A stretch of 64,000 nt of DNA from Epiperipatus broadwayi (taxonomy: Eukaryota; Onychophora; Udeonychophora; Euonychophora; Peripatidae): positions 1,240,001 to 1,304,000 of the forward strand of contig JAQFVV010006310.1 of assembly GCA_028023455.1 (NCBI GenBank). The letters are read 5' to 3'. This document shows positions 25,201 through 38,662 of the stretch, in pieces. A model generated the notes under the pieces. That model worked only from the letters and a program-made list of their open reading frames with translations, was not told the DNA's origin and did no database searches. Within the stretch, counting starts at the first letter, position 1. Every line of letters starts with the position of its first letter. The position numbers and the translations under genes are program-made.

Positions 25201-26860
25201 ATATATGCTAGTTTTTTTTTCTGCATTGTGATGGCTTTAATGTAAACGGTATGAAAAAATATTTATCAAGAATGGGCAAGTTTTTCATAAATAAAAGGCA
25301 CATAATAATTAGGCATTTTTGGTGAGAACTGCACAGACCATCAAATATCAAAACACTTAATCAATCAAAATAATAATATCCATGTTACCAACTCTTTTTA
25401 CTGATACCATTTAAAAGTTACAAACTTAAAGTTTCAGTGGATCTGATTTATTTGACTTACAACATAAAATATTCTGAAATTGATATATAGTACACTCTCA
25501 TCGATTATTAATATAAAAATTAGGAAAATTGACAGTGAAAACCAATACTGCTTCCAGAGCAACATAGAGTATATTTGGGAGGCGCATGCTACTTGTAAAC
25601 CACAATTTATTCCACTATTGGTATATATTTTCCAGTATTTATATATCATAAAGCTAAACGTGTTTTGACTCGATTGCCTAATAATTCAACATTAATCAAT
25701 GTACAATGAAAATTGATATGTGTGTTTTTAATATACTATAATCACTGATGTAAGAATGTTTGTAAAATAGAAATTTTCAAATTCATGGATTTAACAGCAT
25801 TTGTATTCTACTATCATTGTATAGAATTGATTCTTATTGAGGTGTTGCAAATAATTTTTCTATATTAGCATAAATATTTTATAGTATTTAAATGAATAAT
25901 TTATCTCACAGCAGCATATTTTCTTTTTTTTTATTACAGAGCATTATTCTAGAAAAGTTTTTATTATTATTATAGGGATTACAAATGATAATAGAATTAA
26001 TAGTTGCAATATATATATATATAAAACACATTTTGTAGTAGATACAAAATTTTTCAGAATGGTCTACTATAGGGATTTAGTTTTCTCATCTACTTTATTT
26101 AATATAACAGAGTATTGGAAATTCATCTATCCTTTCATTTCTCGAAAGAATATGAAAAGATTGGAAATCTTTTTCCTAATTCAAAGAATACTGTGTGCTC
26201 AGTTTTTCATCTAAACAACAGGGAAATAATTATTTGCAATTAGTTTTTCGTGATAATAAAGTAAAACAGAATATCCTGTGCGATTTAGAAATATCTTTGA
26301 CTGTATGTTAACTTATTTTCTTCGCTTCCTTAGCACTAGCATATTTTGTTATTAAATATTGTGTATCTATTTATGAGAAAAAATTAACGACAAAAAAATA
26401 TTACTGGTCAATAGTGGCTTCTTGTTTTTCATATATTTTTCTGCCAGATATCTTAAAATATCTTAAAATATAGGTTCATCATTTAAATTCAAACAAGTAG
26501 CCCCCCCCCCCCCCCAATTTAGTAATACTGAAATCTCATTAACAGATTCAGAATAGTTTGTGATTGTTGGGCTAATCTGTTTCATAAATGGAATTTAACA
26601 GTCAAACACAAATTATACACATATTAGTTTTCAATTTATGTCTACAATGATAGAATTGAACAAAGGACTTAATGAAGTCACTGTTTCTGTTGGAATTCTG
26701 GTTCCTTTGTTATATATCTAAACATATATACTATATGTATATGCTAAATAAATAAATATAAAATACATTAATAAATCAAAGATTTGTATTAAATTTTAAT
26801 TAATTGATTACTTGTTATTTTGTTTGTTTATATGTGTTTATCTTTTGTAATTTATATATA
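22291..26860. other. AT-rich DNA upstream of the zinc-finger coding exon
   Basis: Probably the 3' part of a 5' UTR intron. A minus-strand stretch at 22880-22994 has better than average coding look (VQKRVTSEMETTLSKCYRRT in one frame) but no recognised domain or splice pair. A C run lies at 22765-22774 and a longer one at about 26503-26516. The acceptor of the coding exon is at 26860-26861. Confidence 0.35.
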
Positions 26861-26892
26861 GGTTTTTGGACTTGTTTGATGTGAGCTAAGTC

Positions 26893-27312
26893 ATGTCTAA
26901 TAAAGGAAATCGAATGTTTCGTCAGAATCAGCAGTCATGGCAGCGAAAACAGTGGAATCAAGGTGGAACTAGTGGCATTCCTCCACTTATGGGAAATTAT
27001 TCTAATATGGATGGGAATAATATGTCAATGATGTCACGCATGAATAACCAAGATATGCCATTTCAAAATATGTCGTCTGGGATGAATAATTTTTCTTCAG
27101 GTTCAAATTTCATGAACATGCCATTTTCATCTAACCAGCAGGGAATGATGTCATCATCACCATTAGGTGGTTCTATGAATAAAGTGAATTTATTTTCTAA
27201 TTCTCAATCTTCACTTCTGGGAAATTTCAATCCTTTGATGGCTACTATGTCTTCACAACTAAATAGAAATGATTTTATTGCAAATTCAAATAAAAGAATG
27301 AGAATGGATCAG
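26893..27312 (+). CDS. CIZ1/Pep-like zinc-finger protein, exon 1 of the coding part
   Basis: Begins MSNKGNRMFRQNQQSWQRKQ and runs 140 codons in phase 0 to MRMDQ, followed by a GTAAGA donor at 27313. The protein segment is low complexity, rich in Met, Asn, Ser and Gln, with repeated short words (NNM, MNN, MSS). An AG acceptor at 26860-26861 lies 31 bases upstream of the ATG, so at least one 5' UTR exon lies further upstream. A start-stop ATGTGA at 26879-26884 sits just before the true start. With the three exons below, the product looks like a nuclear RNA- or chromatin-associated zinc-finger protein. CIZ1 or the insect Pep protein is the best family guess. The domain order and the finger fit, but the N-terminus is too low in complexity to assign alone. 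Confidence 0.8.
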
Positions 27313-28730
27313 GTAAGAGTTTGTCTTTTAAGCATTCATATTCTTGTTTACATTTTTTTTAAAAAAAAATGTAAATGGGTTTTTATTGGATAGTTAAGAA
27401 TCAGAAAATTTGTAAAATTAATATAAAAACAAATATTTTATTTAAATTTTACTGAAAATTAAAACAAATGATTAAAAAGTCTTAGTAATTTTTTTAAAAA
27501 AATATATATTTTTGAGTAAAAAATTTATAAGAAATTTGTTAGTTCTCATCAGTTGCAATGAATACAAATTAATAGAGCATATAGTTAAAATTTTGTAATC
27601 TTTGATTTACAAATGTCCAATTTTCTGAATCCAACTTTGACATCAACCTCTTCAAAGAAATATATTGTTGATTATTACTAATTTTTTCTTAAACTAAAGA
27701 TTATCTCTTGCCTAGATGTGAACTTTAAATCTTTGTTACAAAGATTATTATATCTGGTTTTATTAAATATTGCATGAAATAATTCAATTTCCATTTCAAC
27801 ACACATTCTTGAAACATACAAATAAAATCATATAAATAAAAAAAATTACAATATACCGATTTTGCATGTAAATTGATAATATAGTTTACTAAGTTTTCAA
27901 ATAGCCAGTTGGAAAATATTACTAAATAAAATGGTGGGTTTGAAAAGATTTAATAAATACATTGGAGATTTGTATAATATAGTACAGATATACTTAAAGG
28001 AGATAATATAGACGCAACTGCTTGGTGAAGCACATTATTAAATGTTAGGTTTATAATGTAGAAACATTAAAGGAAAATGGAATAGTATGATACTTTTTTT
28101 CTTCATGATAGAGAAATTTAAAACTAATGTTGCTGTTATATATGTTATTTAATTAAAATTAAGGTGTTTATGACTTTTCCTTAAGTACTAGATTTAAATG
28201 CAATTTAATTAGCTTAAGAATAATATTTATATACTACACAATATAATACATAATAATGTATCATTTGGAAAATTTCCAGAGTATGCAAAATAATAATATA
28301 TTGATGTTTAGAAAAGAAAGTGGCACTATGGCATTGTTTTTGACTTGGATATTGATTACTTATTTTGTTAAATTACTATCGAAATAGTGAAGGTGCATCA
28401 TTTAAAATTGACTCCATTATAACTAATCACTATTAAATAAGGAACCAGTACAGTGTTATTCTATAAAGCTATCTGCAATCTCAATGTTAGCATTTCAGAT
28501 AGTTAACCATTAGATTTTTTTATCATTTCAATTTCTAGTTATTAATTCATTATTGCTCTGAGTTGGAGGTACATCTTTTTTGAACTGATGAGTATATATC
28601 TTACGAATAAAAATATATACGAATTGAAGTGACTGCTTTTAATTTTATATTTATTCTATTACCTGGTCTTTTTTGGATCATTATTTGTTTTCGTGAAATT
28701 TAAGTTTTTTATAATCTTAAAAATTTTATA

Positions 28731-29770
28731 GTAGCAGGTCCTGATGGGATACAGAGAAGTTTAAATATTGGTGATGTGAATTAGCTTTAAAAACTATTGG
28801 TATTTTTTTTATAATGCATAAATCTATAAAAGTGTGTTAACTGTTCTTAGAATGCTTTTATTGTTTTATTTTTTAAAACTATGAAGAATAAAAAAGGTCA
28901 TCTTTATGAAATATCCAGTCAGAATTGAATAATTATCATAGGTTCGATAAAATATTTTTAAGTATAGTGTTTGTTCTAGGTAATAGTAAGAAAAGGTATG
29001 TGATTTGTATTTGAGGCCCCAAAAATCAAAAAGGCTTTAATTGCTTTTGTGCAACGACATATATTTTTTAGTCAAATTACTTTATTTTTCTACTTTTTAG
29101 TTGACTTTACATAAAACCATTATTTTTAAAAAAAATCTCTTTTTTCCATTATTTTTTTTTGGGTCAAGACAGGTGACTTAGTTAATCTAAGAAATTTGCA
29201 GACAATGTTTAAACTAACTGGAGGTCAAAACAAAAAAATATTTATATATTAGTTCTGCATGAAGGGGAATGAATGAAAACTATTGCGATGGAAAATCTGA
29301 AACATTTGTGATTAAAATTAATGCTAAATAAGAGTGTGTATTAGTTCAATTTCTATGTTGTTTGGAGAATTTATAACAGTTCGTAACCTGCATCAAGAAG
29401 CAAATATTTCTTTTGATATAGATTTGATGATGAAATTCTTAATTTGAATCAATTGAAATTAAAAACTAGAACTTTTTTTTAAACTTCTAAATATTCACAA
29501 AATGCTAATTAATATGCTTTCCTTACCAATTCAGTATGTTAATATTGTGAGTGCAACCTATGAAGACTGGTTTATTAGTAGCTAATGTTCAAAAAACTGG
29601 CGCATTATTATTTGCTATTGATAAGAGAAAAACTGCTTTTAGTTTGGATGGTTATTAATATAACAACATTAATTCTTTTAAATATCATGGACAAGCTTTT
29701 AAGATTGAAAAGCAGATGGATTTTGAGATCTATCAAGTCTCTAAAGTGCTGTGGTTAATAAGTTTTAAAA
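28731..29770 (+). pseudogene. LINE reverse-transcriptase fragment in intron
   Basis: GTAGCAGGTCCTGATGGGAT encodes AGPDGI, the start of the conserved (K)APGPDGI block of non-LTR reverse transcriptases. Further on, broken frames give RFDDEILNLNQLKLKT (near 29420-29465) and FSLDGYYNNINSFKYHGQAF (29640-29700, one stop omitted), like the family's L.G..L..V..FKYLGS motif. Many stops. It lies in the same direction as the host gene within its first coding intron. Confidence 0.6.
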
Positions 29771-30840
29771 ATAATATTTCATTGTAGTGGTATAACTATT
29801 TCACCTAATTTAGTTGTAAATTTTTAATTTGTAAATTTAAGATTCCAGAAAAATATTGGCAAATCATTATTTCCAGCAATGATTCCTTTATTCTGATAAA
29901 ATGATTAAATAAGCATGCTCTTAGATTTGAATGTAAAATTATATGGCATAGAAAGGGTGATAAGACTTTTTTTTGTAGAATATGGGAAAGAGAGGAGCAA
30001 TATGTTTTAATTTCTAATTTACTTTTATTCTTTTAACATTTAAAATTTGCTACTTAATTAAATCAACTTGAAAATTTGATGGTTTTTCATATAATTTTGT
30101 GTCCAATTTAGTAATTGCCAAACTTTCAAAAAACAAATTAATACATTATAAATTATTGTTCATGTATTTATTTAAAAATGTAAAACATATGGTTAAAAAA
30201 TAAATACAAAGATTTTTGACAAAAAAATTATAATAGTAAGCACAAAAGCTATGAATGAAAGAAATTCTTGGGTATTGTCTTGCTTTTCTGTATTTAGTTT
30301 AAGTAATAAATTTTGATCGTAGTTTCGCATTTAAATTTGAAAGCATGACTAGAAAGCGAAGCATTTTTTAAAACATATTTAAGAATGCCTTCTTTTTTTT
30401 TTAGTAAACTTTGAAATAATTGTTAATGATTTGACTATTTTTCAGTGCTCAATGATGTTTATAAACTTTTTTCTGTATGTGCATAGACTTCGAAACCAGG
30501 AGCAGATTTTTTTTTTCAAGAAAATCAATTTCACGTCATCTCATTATAATTAAAAATGTGTTATATGTATTAATTTTTTTAAAATCGGTATTTGCACTAG
30601 TGTTTTCAGTGAATCTGTTTTCAAGTATAGTCTTTGTTTGCTTACAGTTGTGTATTATCTTAAGCAAATTGATTATGGAATCAGCAGTTAGCTATATTCT
30701 TCAAATAGCAACCAACTCTTATATCTGTTATAACGGACGGAAAGATTCCCACTTGGATATATAGATTAGATTCAACAATCAGCTGGTTCAATCTCAATGT
30801 ATGACCAACTTACAAATGTGATGATACACCTATCTATCGA

Positions 30841-30986
30841 GCCCCAAACATTGCTGGTGCCAGTTATAGCGGACGGAACGATGACCACTAGCCCCAAAAG
30901 TTGATGACGCCAGATATAACGGATGGAGTGATTACAACTAATCCCAAACATTGCAAACACCAGATGTAATGGATGGTCAACTAACT
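30841..30986 (+). repeat. 50-bp minisatellite, three units
   Basis: Units at 30841, 30891 and 30941 share GCCCCAAACATTG, a CCAG(T/A)TATA core and CGGA(C/T)GGA, with period 50 and moderate divergence. A fourth, partial relative lies at about 30725-30752 (CTGTTATAACGGACGGAAAG). Confidence 0.75.
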
Positions 30987-31194
30987 TGCAGACTGTACTA
31001 CTATGCAGATATAGCAATATGGTGTGGGGATAAGTTAATATGCTCTAATTTATTACCCCTAATGAAACAATCTGCAAAGACCTACCAGGCTTAGAAGAGA
31101 AAAAAAATTGCATCCAACTATGTTCAGACTGTGGGTCATCTGATAGAATGCTAATGAGAACCTGATGAAATGCTTAACCAATGATTGCATACAC

Positions 31195-31720
31195 TTTAAT
31201 TGACTAACTCTATCCCTATTTAATAATAATAAATGCAATTTAGGTTAGTTCATCCACTTTTCCCCTTTTAAATTTCGTTATGCCCTAATATTCAAACCCA
31301 GAGAGAATATTGCTTTTGACTCCTTTAACAGGTATGAACAGATACACACAGCAACACCTGCACCTATATATAGGTTACAACTAGCATTTATTATATTTGT
31401 TTTATTTTCAAGCTTTTATATAATAAGAAAAATAAATGTGTATGCATGCCTAATTGTTTATAGACTGTGGAATGTCAGGACAATTCAATAAACCAGAGAC
31501 CGGAATAAAACAAACTCTTAAACATTTATTAACAATAATAAATATCAAGTATAACAACAATAGTAATGATAAAAAAAATATAAAAAATATTAATAATCAT
31601 ATGTACATGTGTCACATGTGAACCTCTACCATTTTACTAATTAATGATTATAATCCAACCCTTATACCCCATGGTAGAAATCCACCTATGTCACTCATTC
31701 TCTACAAATCATAATTATTT
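31195..31720 (+). repeat. dispersed repeat B, copy 2
   Basis: Second copy of the repeat at 21840-22290, in the same orientation. The shared words are TTTAGGTTAGTTCATCC, ATATTCAAACCCAGAGAGAA and CCCCATGGTAGAAAT. It lies in the first coding intron of the zinc-finger gene. Confidence 0.55.
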
Positions 31721-33570
31721 AGAAAATTAAATATTGAGATGCTGGCTAGCTAAATTATATGTTTGCAGATGTTAACAACCTATTTAATAAGTTTCCCCAA
31801 TTTATATTATGATAGAGACAGATACCAGTTGATTAGTCAAACATACTGGAAAATATACGTATGCGGTTAATCACAAAATAAAACATATAATATGTATTCT
31901 GTATAAGTGTTGTAATTTAACGTATGAAAATAAATTTAGAAAATCTTACCTCAATATTTATGTGGATAACCTGATGTGAAGCAGGTGGGTAAATCTAAAT
32001 TTTATTTATAATGAAAATATCAAAATGAATAATCCCCCCTTTTCTTCTTTGCTAATTCTGAAAAATGAGGCTTCAGCATCAGAGTGTGAAAATACAACAG
32101 ATAACATGAATAAATAAATAAATAAATAAAACAAAAATTTACAATATTGATTCTTTGATTTAAAAAAAATTGTAATTGGAACAAAGTTTATAAAAATCAT
32201 CATAATAGAAGTAGTAGTAGTTGCTAGTTAGGCAAGTTGTTCTTCAAAGCAGTTTCATTTAGTAAATCATTTTCCTTAGCAAGGATAGATAGGTACAATG
32301 GTGTCTCCTGTAGTTGTGTTTACTGGCAAACACCTTGATCCTCATTTGATTCACCATAAAGTATTCAAATCCTTGTTTACTTTGGACTGCAGGCATCTTC
32401 TTGGGTGTTTATAAAGTAGAAAAATATATATATAGATATAGAGGTTTAATGCAGCTGGTAGCATGTTTTGCTCTAGCCCATATTCATATTAAAGTACAAT
32501 TTAATAATTATTTGTAATCATATATTTGTATTGAAGCGCTTTAAATATATATTAAGAAAATTATTTCATTATTTTTTTCTTTTCCAATTTTTAGCAAACT
32601 TAATTCTCATTATTCTTTTTGGAAAAAATTTTAAATATTCAAATTTACTCCAATAACTTTTAAAACACGATTCAATTATTTAAGAATTTATCACTTATTC
32701 TTACTTCTTATTTTACTTCCTTTCCTCTGAAGTTGGTAAACTTTTAATTACAGCATTTGACTTTTAAAAATGTTTATAATTTAAATAAAAGAAAAAGAAA
32801 AATTCCATTTTAGTGTTCTAAATTTTACTTTAAATGACTGTCTATTGTTGTAGCTGCTATCTCTTTTGATAAGAAGTATTTGTAAAAAGTTTCTATTTTA
32901 TATAAAACGCTGAAACGCTGATATTTTAAGCTGCGTATTGTTTAAATTCATTTAGATTTTTAGATTTATTGTTTAAATATATTTCAGTTATTACAAATAA
33001 AAATAAAAAAATAAAATCAGTTTTATTTTCACACATGCCCACCAATTAACTTCAGGCTATCTCAAATTCATTTAACTATAAATTAATATTCAATTTTAAA
33101 TTAAAAAAAAAAAATACATACATTACAATTTATTTAATTAAATAGTTTATATATATATATACAATATTACTTTGTAAAATATTGATCGTATTTTATTTTA
33201 TAATAAAATAATCTATTGTGCATTATATGTATATATGTAATAAATAACAAACAAATAGTCTTCCCATTATTAATATAAATTCCAAATGGATTGAGTTCAA
33301 TAACTAGGCTTGATCTTTTTAGGAATGTGTGCATTGTAAGCTACCCTTTACACTGTCATAAGTAAACTGTGAATTTTTATTAACTTTAGTTTTATAATTA
33401 CTGAATTGCATGAAACATTTTATTGTACAATTGAAAGAACTAAAATGGCATTACACTAGTATTATATATATATTGTTTGCTACATTGCAAGTTAGATATA
33501 ATACTGAATGGATTTACTGTCCAAACTTTTTTTTTTGTTTGGTTGTTAATTCAGTGCTAGTCTGGTTTAA
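31721..33570. other. intron DNA, no gene seen
   Basis: AT-rich, with an AAAT repeat near 32105-32130 and AT runs near 32430 and 33150. No domain or element recognised. Confidence 0.4.
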
Positions 33571-33579
33571 TCAGTAAAC

Positions 33580-34700
33580 ATTTCTCTTCTAGTTTTATTC
33601 AGTTTTCTCCAATCAATAATTTCACAACCTTATAGAAAACTATCTCCTCCATCTTACATGGTACTTGTCTATATCTGTTGCAATATTTTGGGACTTGTTT
33701 AGATTTTTTTTTTTAATCATCAGTTTTTCTAGTAGAAACATTTCCAGCCCAATTCTATTTCATTTTTTATCCATAAATTTTGTTTTTGATCTCTGATATT
33801 TCCAACTTACATCTATTTCTATATTTTGTTGTATTCTCTGAAATCTAGTTTACTTTTCTATTAAGTGTCTGAGTCTCAGATCTATATATAAAAACTGATT
33901 ATACACACATCTTTTAAAAACATTCCTTTTCAAACACAGCTATATATTTTTTTAATATTAAGCTGTGTTAACAAAAGCATTTTATTCAAGTTTAATTCTG
34001 GATTAATTTTATCTATTGTTTCTATCTGTATTAATAATCTGACTCAGATATTTATAATTGTTAACTTCTAATTCATAATTATAATTCTTGATTTTTTTCT
34101 TCTGAAAGAAATCTTTAAACATGTTTTAAATATTTTCAGCATTTATTTTTAGTTGTTTTTTTGCTTTCATCTGTTATCTGTTGTAACATTTTCTAAAACT
34201 TTAAAGCTTTATTTGAAAAAACCATATATGAAAAATCTAAATGGTTTAATTAAATAATCTCTTTTTTTATTTTCTTAACTTCATTTTAATCCCCAAAATA
34301 ATTCCTTTAAACTGTAATGTTATTCCTTGGAACTTTTTAAATGACTTTTGTAATCAACACTGTTCTGTCATATTTTTTACTACCTGAATATAATGAGTAC
34401 TATGCTAAAACTACTTAAGATTCATTTCCTTTTTCCTTTTGGTTTGAGCCAAAGGTTTTTTTAATTGGGTTGCAATGGCAGGTGATAACTTTTTTACCCC
34501 ATTTTTTTAAAATATCAGTATCACTAATGCAGTCTCTAATCATCTTTATTATTTAGTCATTTGGCATGTAGCTTTGCCAATAATTTTTTTATTTCTTCAC
34601 TGCTTTGTTAAAGATATCAATGGTAATTTTATCTTGTGAAGCTTTTTCATTTTTTATACATTTAATTGCTATCTCACATGTTCATTTAAAATATTTCGTA
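33580..34700 (-). pseudogene. LINE reverse-transcriptase fragment, antisense in intron
   Basis: On the minus strand, 34700-34500 gives pieces like AIKCIKNEKA and ITIDIFNKAVKK, as at the start of the non-LTR RT domain. 33930-33580 gives YRSETQTLNRK (family YGSETWTL), NKIYG...KNWAGN (family W.WAGHV) and DWRKLNK. The order matches the family's RT-to-C-terminal direction. Stops and shifts are frequent, so it is long dead. It lies opposite to the host gene. Confidence 0.6.
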
Positions 34701-35150
34701 ATTCAATAATAATAATTATAGATTTTTTATTATTATTAATATATATAGGTTTAATTTTTTTTAGAAAACTTTCACACATTTTATGGTGCCTTTTTTTTTT
34801 TTTAATTTTCCTTTTAAACTCAAAATGTTATAATTATGATTTGAGATTTCAATATCTTTCCGTCAGTTCATAGTCACATTTTTTTATACCATTATTATTT
34901 TTTCATACCATTTTACAGAATTGCAGATATTCAATTCATCTAAATTAATCATTTTTAAATATTTTTATATTTATTATTTTCTTATTATATTGCTGTAGGT
35001 CCATTGAAAATTTACTATGAATTGCTGGGTTTTTATATCACTTATCTATATATTATTTATTTGTTTCAAGTCTGAGCTATTATAAAAGTCTATTAATATT
35101 TTAAAATGATTTGCACATTCCAGTTTAAATTCATTGAAGTATTTATATAG

Positions 35151-35510
35151 TAATGCCACCAAATGCAAGCCCTAATAATCAGTGGGTACTAGATTTGTGC
35201 TTCAAAATCCCTATCTAAGTGCCTAGTCATCGGTGGAGATGCCTTGGTTCTGAGAGCACTTGCAATCCTCTAGAAGTCACACTATAAAGCTACGAGTCCA
35301 ATTGAAAACATTGTTTGTATACATAACCATAAACTAAAAACTAGTCTTGAGTATATTGGTGAGTAGGCATTAGATAGAGATTTGGATGCACTAATCTTCT
35401 AGCATCTATATTGAATATTATGGTTTGTATTTGGTGGCACTATTGTCTGGAGAGAGTCGTTATTGTTTTAGCAGACTGTAAGCATGAGAAGAGGTGATGT
35501 GAAGTATTTC
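35151..35510. repeat. foldback element, family A (diverged copy)
   Basis: Arms at about 35151-35245 and 35325-35445 pair imperfectly. TAATGCCACCAAATGCAAGC opposes GTTTGTATTTGGTGGCA, and GCCTAGTCAT opposes the GTGAGTAGGC region. GCCTTGGTTCTGAGAGCACT matches the family loop word. The GTAAGCATGAGAAGAGGTGA tail matches the tail of the 20479 copy (ACAAGCATAAGAGGTAG). Confidence 0.65.
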
Positions 35511-37009
35511 TGAAAGTTAGGAACATAAATTATTAGTATTGTCTTCTGTAATTCTTTTATGTATTACCTATCTTACTTCTCACTAATTGATGATCATTCT
35601 TTGTATTGAATCTATAAAATACAGTTTTGAGATATATATTTGTCTGTTAGTCAAAATATAATCCATCTCTACTATACTTTCCTTTGGATATTTTTATGTT
35701 CATTTCCATTTTAGATTTTTTCCCCAACAAATTACACAAATCTATTTCTTCTCATTTCTGCCACTATATTCAACATTACTCCAAGCATTTTCATCTTTCA
35801 ATTATTTGCAAGGCTATTACTAAAATCATCTGTGACAATTTTAAAATAAATGGTCTAATTCTATGCATCTAAATTTTTTTTTTTATCAAAATGGAACTTT
35901 CTATAAAATAAACCTGCATTTAATATCTTACATTTAATTGAATCACATATGGAATTTAAGCTATGTACAGAACTCACTAACATAATTGGTGGGTTTTTTT
36001 TTTTAATTTATTAAAAAATAATAAATATAAAATAATTTACCATGTTGTTATAAACTTTTTGCTTGTAGTCTTCTTTCAAAACATATCAGAATTTGATCTT
36101 ATTTAATATAATTCGGCTTTTTTTTTTTAAAATCATAAAAATTGGATAAGTGATGGTGAATAACTTTTTTATTAGAAGTATAATTTAGAATTATTTCACT
36201 TTCAAGTTTACAGCTCAGTATTTTTATATTCTTTTAACATTATTAGGTCTAATTTTTATGGAAATGTTATGCAGTGATATTTTAATTAAACTGTTGCTAG
36301 TACGTTAAGCAAATTGCTGTTGAAAATTATTAATCTTAAAAATTTGAAATGTTAACACTTGTTTAAGGCATAAGAATGAAAAATAAAAGTTTAATAGTCA
36401 TTTATGCATGCATGGATAAATGAATTATTTTTTAGTCTGTTATTTTGGTATTCATGAGGTATTCTCATGCCAGATATTTCAATCATCTATTTTTAGTTTA
36501 GCGTTAATGTTATTGATTACACAAGTGGGATAGAAAAGGACAGTCGATAATTTGAAATATTTTCAGATGTCCAATTTTGGCCAAACAATGAAAAAAATTG
36601 ATGAAAGCTTTTTTCCTGTTTCTAAAAAATTATTTAATGATTTAATTGTTTGAATTTAATAGGTATCTAGTGATTTGAGTATGCAATGAAATTAAGATGT
36701 CTCATAGTTAATTCTATAGAATAATTACATAGTTGATAAATAATCCTCATTTAAATTGCCAATTGTCAGCATCTTTAGAGTAGAAGTGAAATCCTCTGAA
36801 TTTTGATTTTTTTGCATTTTATACATTCTGGAAATTGATTACTTAAATAGAGGATTGCCTATATTACTATATTAGTATTTTTAATTTTTTCCCCAAGTTT
36901 TCATATATGTCAAGTCATTGTCTAATGTATATCTTTTCCTTTTTTTTTTCCCAATGAATAAATAATTCCTGAAACTGACTCATTTTTATATTAACTCTTG
37001 CTTATTTAG
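35511..37009. other. intron DNA before exon 2
   Basis: AT-rich with T runs. It ends in a TTTAG acceptor at 37005-37009. No other feature noted. Confidence 0.5.
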
Positions 37010-37234
37010 GGAAGAAACTGGTCTCGCCAGGGTAATCGGACTGGACGACGTGATTTTAACACAAGAAATAAAAATAATAGAACTCGTTCTTTGAGTAAGG
37101 ATTCAAGAAGTCCTATTAGAAGTCGAAATAGGAATCGGAGAACTGATTCTGAAGGAGATGATAGTGATGACAGTAAAGATATGGGTCAAGATAAATATGA
37201 TCCTGCTTCACCAACTGAAGACAACCCAGTTGAA
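37010..37234 (+). CDS. CIZ1/Pep-like zinc-finger protein, exon 2 (Arg/Ser and acidic region)
   Basis: Phase-0 exon of 75 codons after a TTTAG acceptor at 37005-37009. It reads GRNWSRQGNRTGRRDF, then an RS-type stretch (SLSKDSRSPIRSRNRNRR), then an acidic DSEGDDSDDSKD segment ending DPASPTEDNPVE. The donor is GTACTA at 37235, weak for an animal site but the only one that keeps the frame and joins the next exon. RS and acidic segments ahead of a matrin-type finger suit a nuclear speckle or matrix protein. Beyond the donor the frame turns into hydrophobic AT-rich translation, which supports the exon end. The intron before it is about 9.7 kb and carries LINE and foldback remnants. Confidence 0.8.
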
Positions 37235-38662
37235 GTACTAATTTTATTTATTTTTTTTGTTTTGTTTTGTTTGAGTATTATATTTATATATGTTTATATG
37301 TATGTATGAATTCAGGTGTAAAATTGTTCTTTTCATTCATATAGAAAGTTTATTCAGTTAATATTGTTGATCACATATTCTGGAAGTAATCTGTTTTATC
37401 AAAACATGTTATGGTCACAAAGTTTTTGTATTTCATTCATTTCTGAAATGTGTGAGCTGAAATAATTTATACTGTTAATGATATGGTTTTTTTGATGTGC
37501 ATCTTGTATTCAGTTTTTTGTATAAAAGAAATTGCAGAACTATAAATTCTGATATGTTTGTAAAAGTTTTACCTTGGAAAAAATTTTTTGAATTATTTTT
37601 TAAATTGTGTACACTAAGAAATAATAGAAAAAGAGAAAACTTTTTTTATTGAGATGTTACTTCAATTGTAATGTAAAATAAATCATTATTTTTTATTCTT
37701 ATTTATAAACAATTAAAAGTCATTGCCAGTGTTTTTATTATTTTTTTAAGTTTGCACGCATTTATTAAATTATCAAATAAAAGTAGAATACTACAAACAC
37801 CTTAAGAAAATAGTTAGTTTACATTATTTTTGTAGGTTTGGTAGAATAATATTTAATCATTTCTAAGGTTGAGCTAACTACTAAATTATCGATGGGTTTC
37901 ATTAATTCAAATCTTTTGTTTCAGTATTATTATTTTTTTATAAGAGTGATAGTACTAATTATTTTCTTAAACACCAGTTCTGCATTGTTAATCTTTAATA
38001 TTTTAGTACTAATTAATATTGATTAATTATTAAAATTTTATTTTCCATCATTCTTCTGCATCGAAGAATTGATTAAACATGGGGGGGGGGTACAGTCTTT
38101 TCTATTTGTTTTATATTGTCTATCTATAAAATAATTTCTTCATCTTTATTGAGAATGCTTACAAATATCAAAAACAGGATAATTTTCAAAAATTTATAAG
38201 GTAACAAAAAATGTCAATGTTATGATTATAAGAGTTTGCTCTCAGTATTATAAAATGTGATATTAAAATGAAATAAATGGTATATATTATCTTAACTGGT
38301 ATTTTTTGGTCAACTTTTTCTAATAGATACCATTTTGCTAGATGTAATAATAATTTTACTTTAAATATTTGAAAGCAGTTTTTAAAATAATCCATACATT
38401 CATCTTGAAATGAAGTTTAACTCAAGAACCAAATAAATATTTTAGAATTGATCCTTTTAAAGATTTTATGTTATCTAATTACAGAACATTAAAATTTAAA
38501 AATATTCATTTTATTGAATTAACTAGTGTAGATATTTCTATTTAAATCACTTTAATCACATTGTTTTTTTAAAAGTAGTCAAACGTATCTATTCCTAATT
38601 ATTCTATATTGCATTCACTTGCATCAGAAGACATCTTAGAAAATCATTACTAAAATCAATAG
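37235..38662. other. intron DNA after exon 2
   Basis: AT-rich, with a G run of ten near 38080. No element or exon recognised. Confidence 0.45.
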
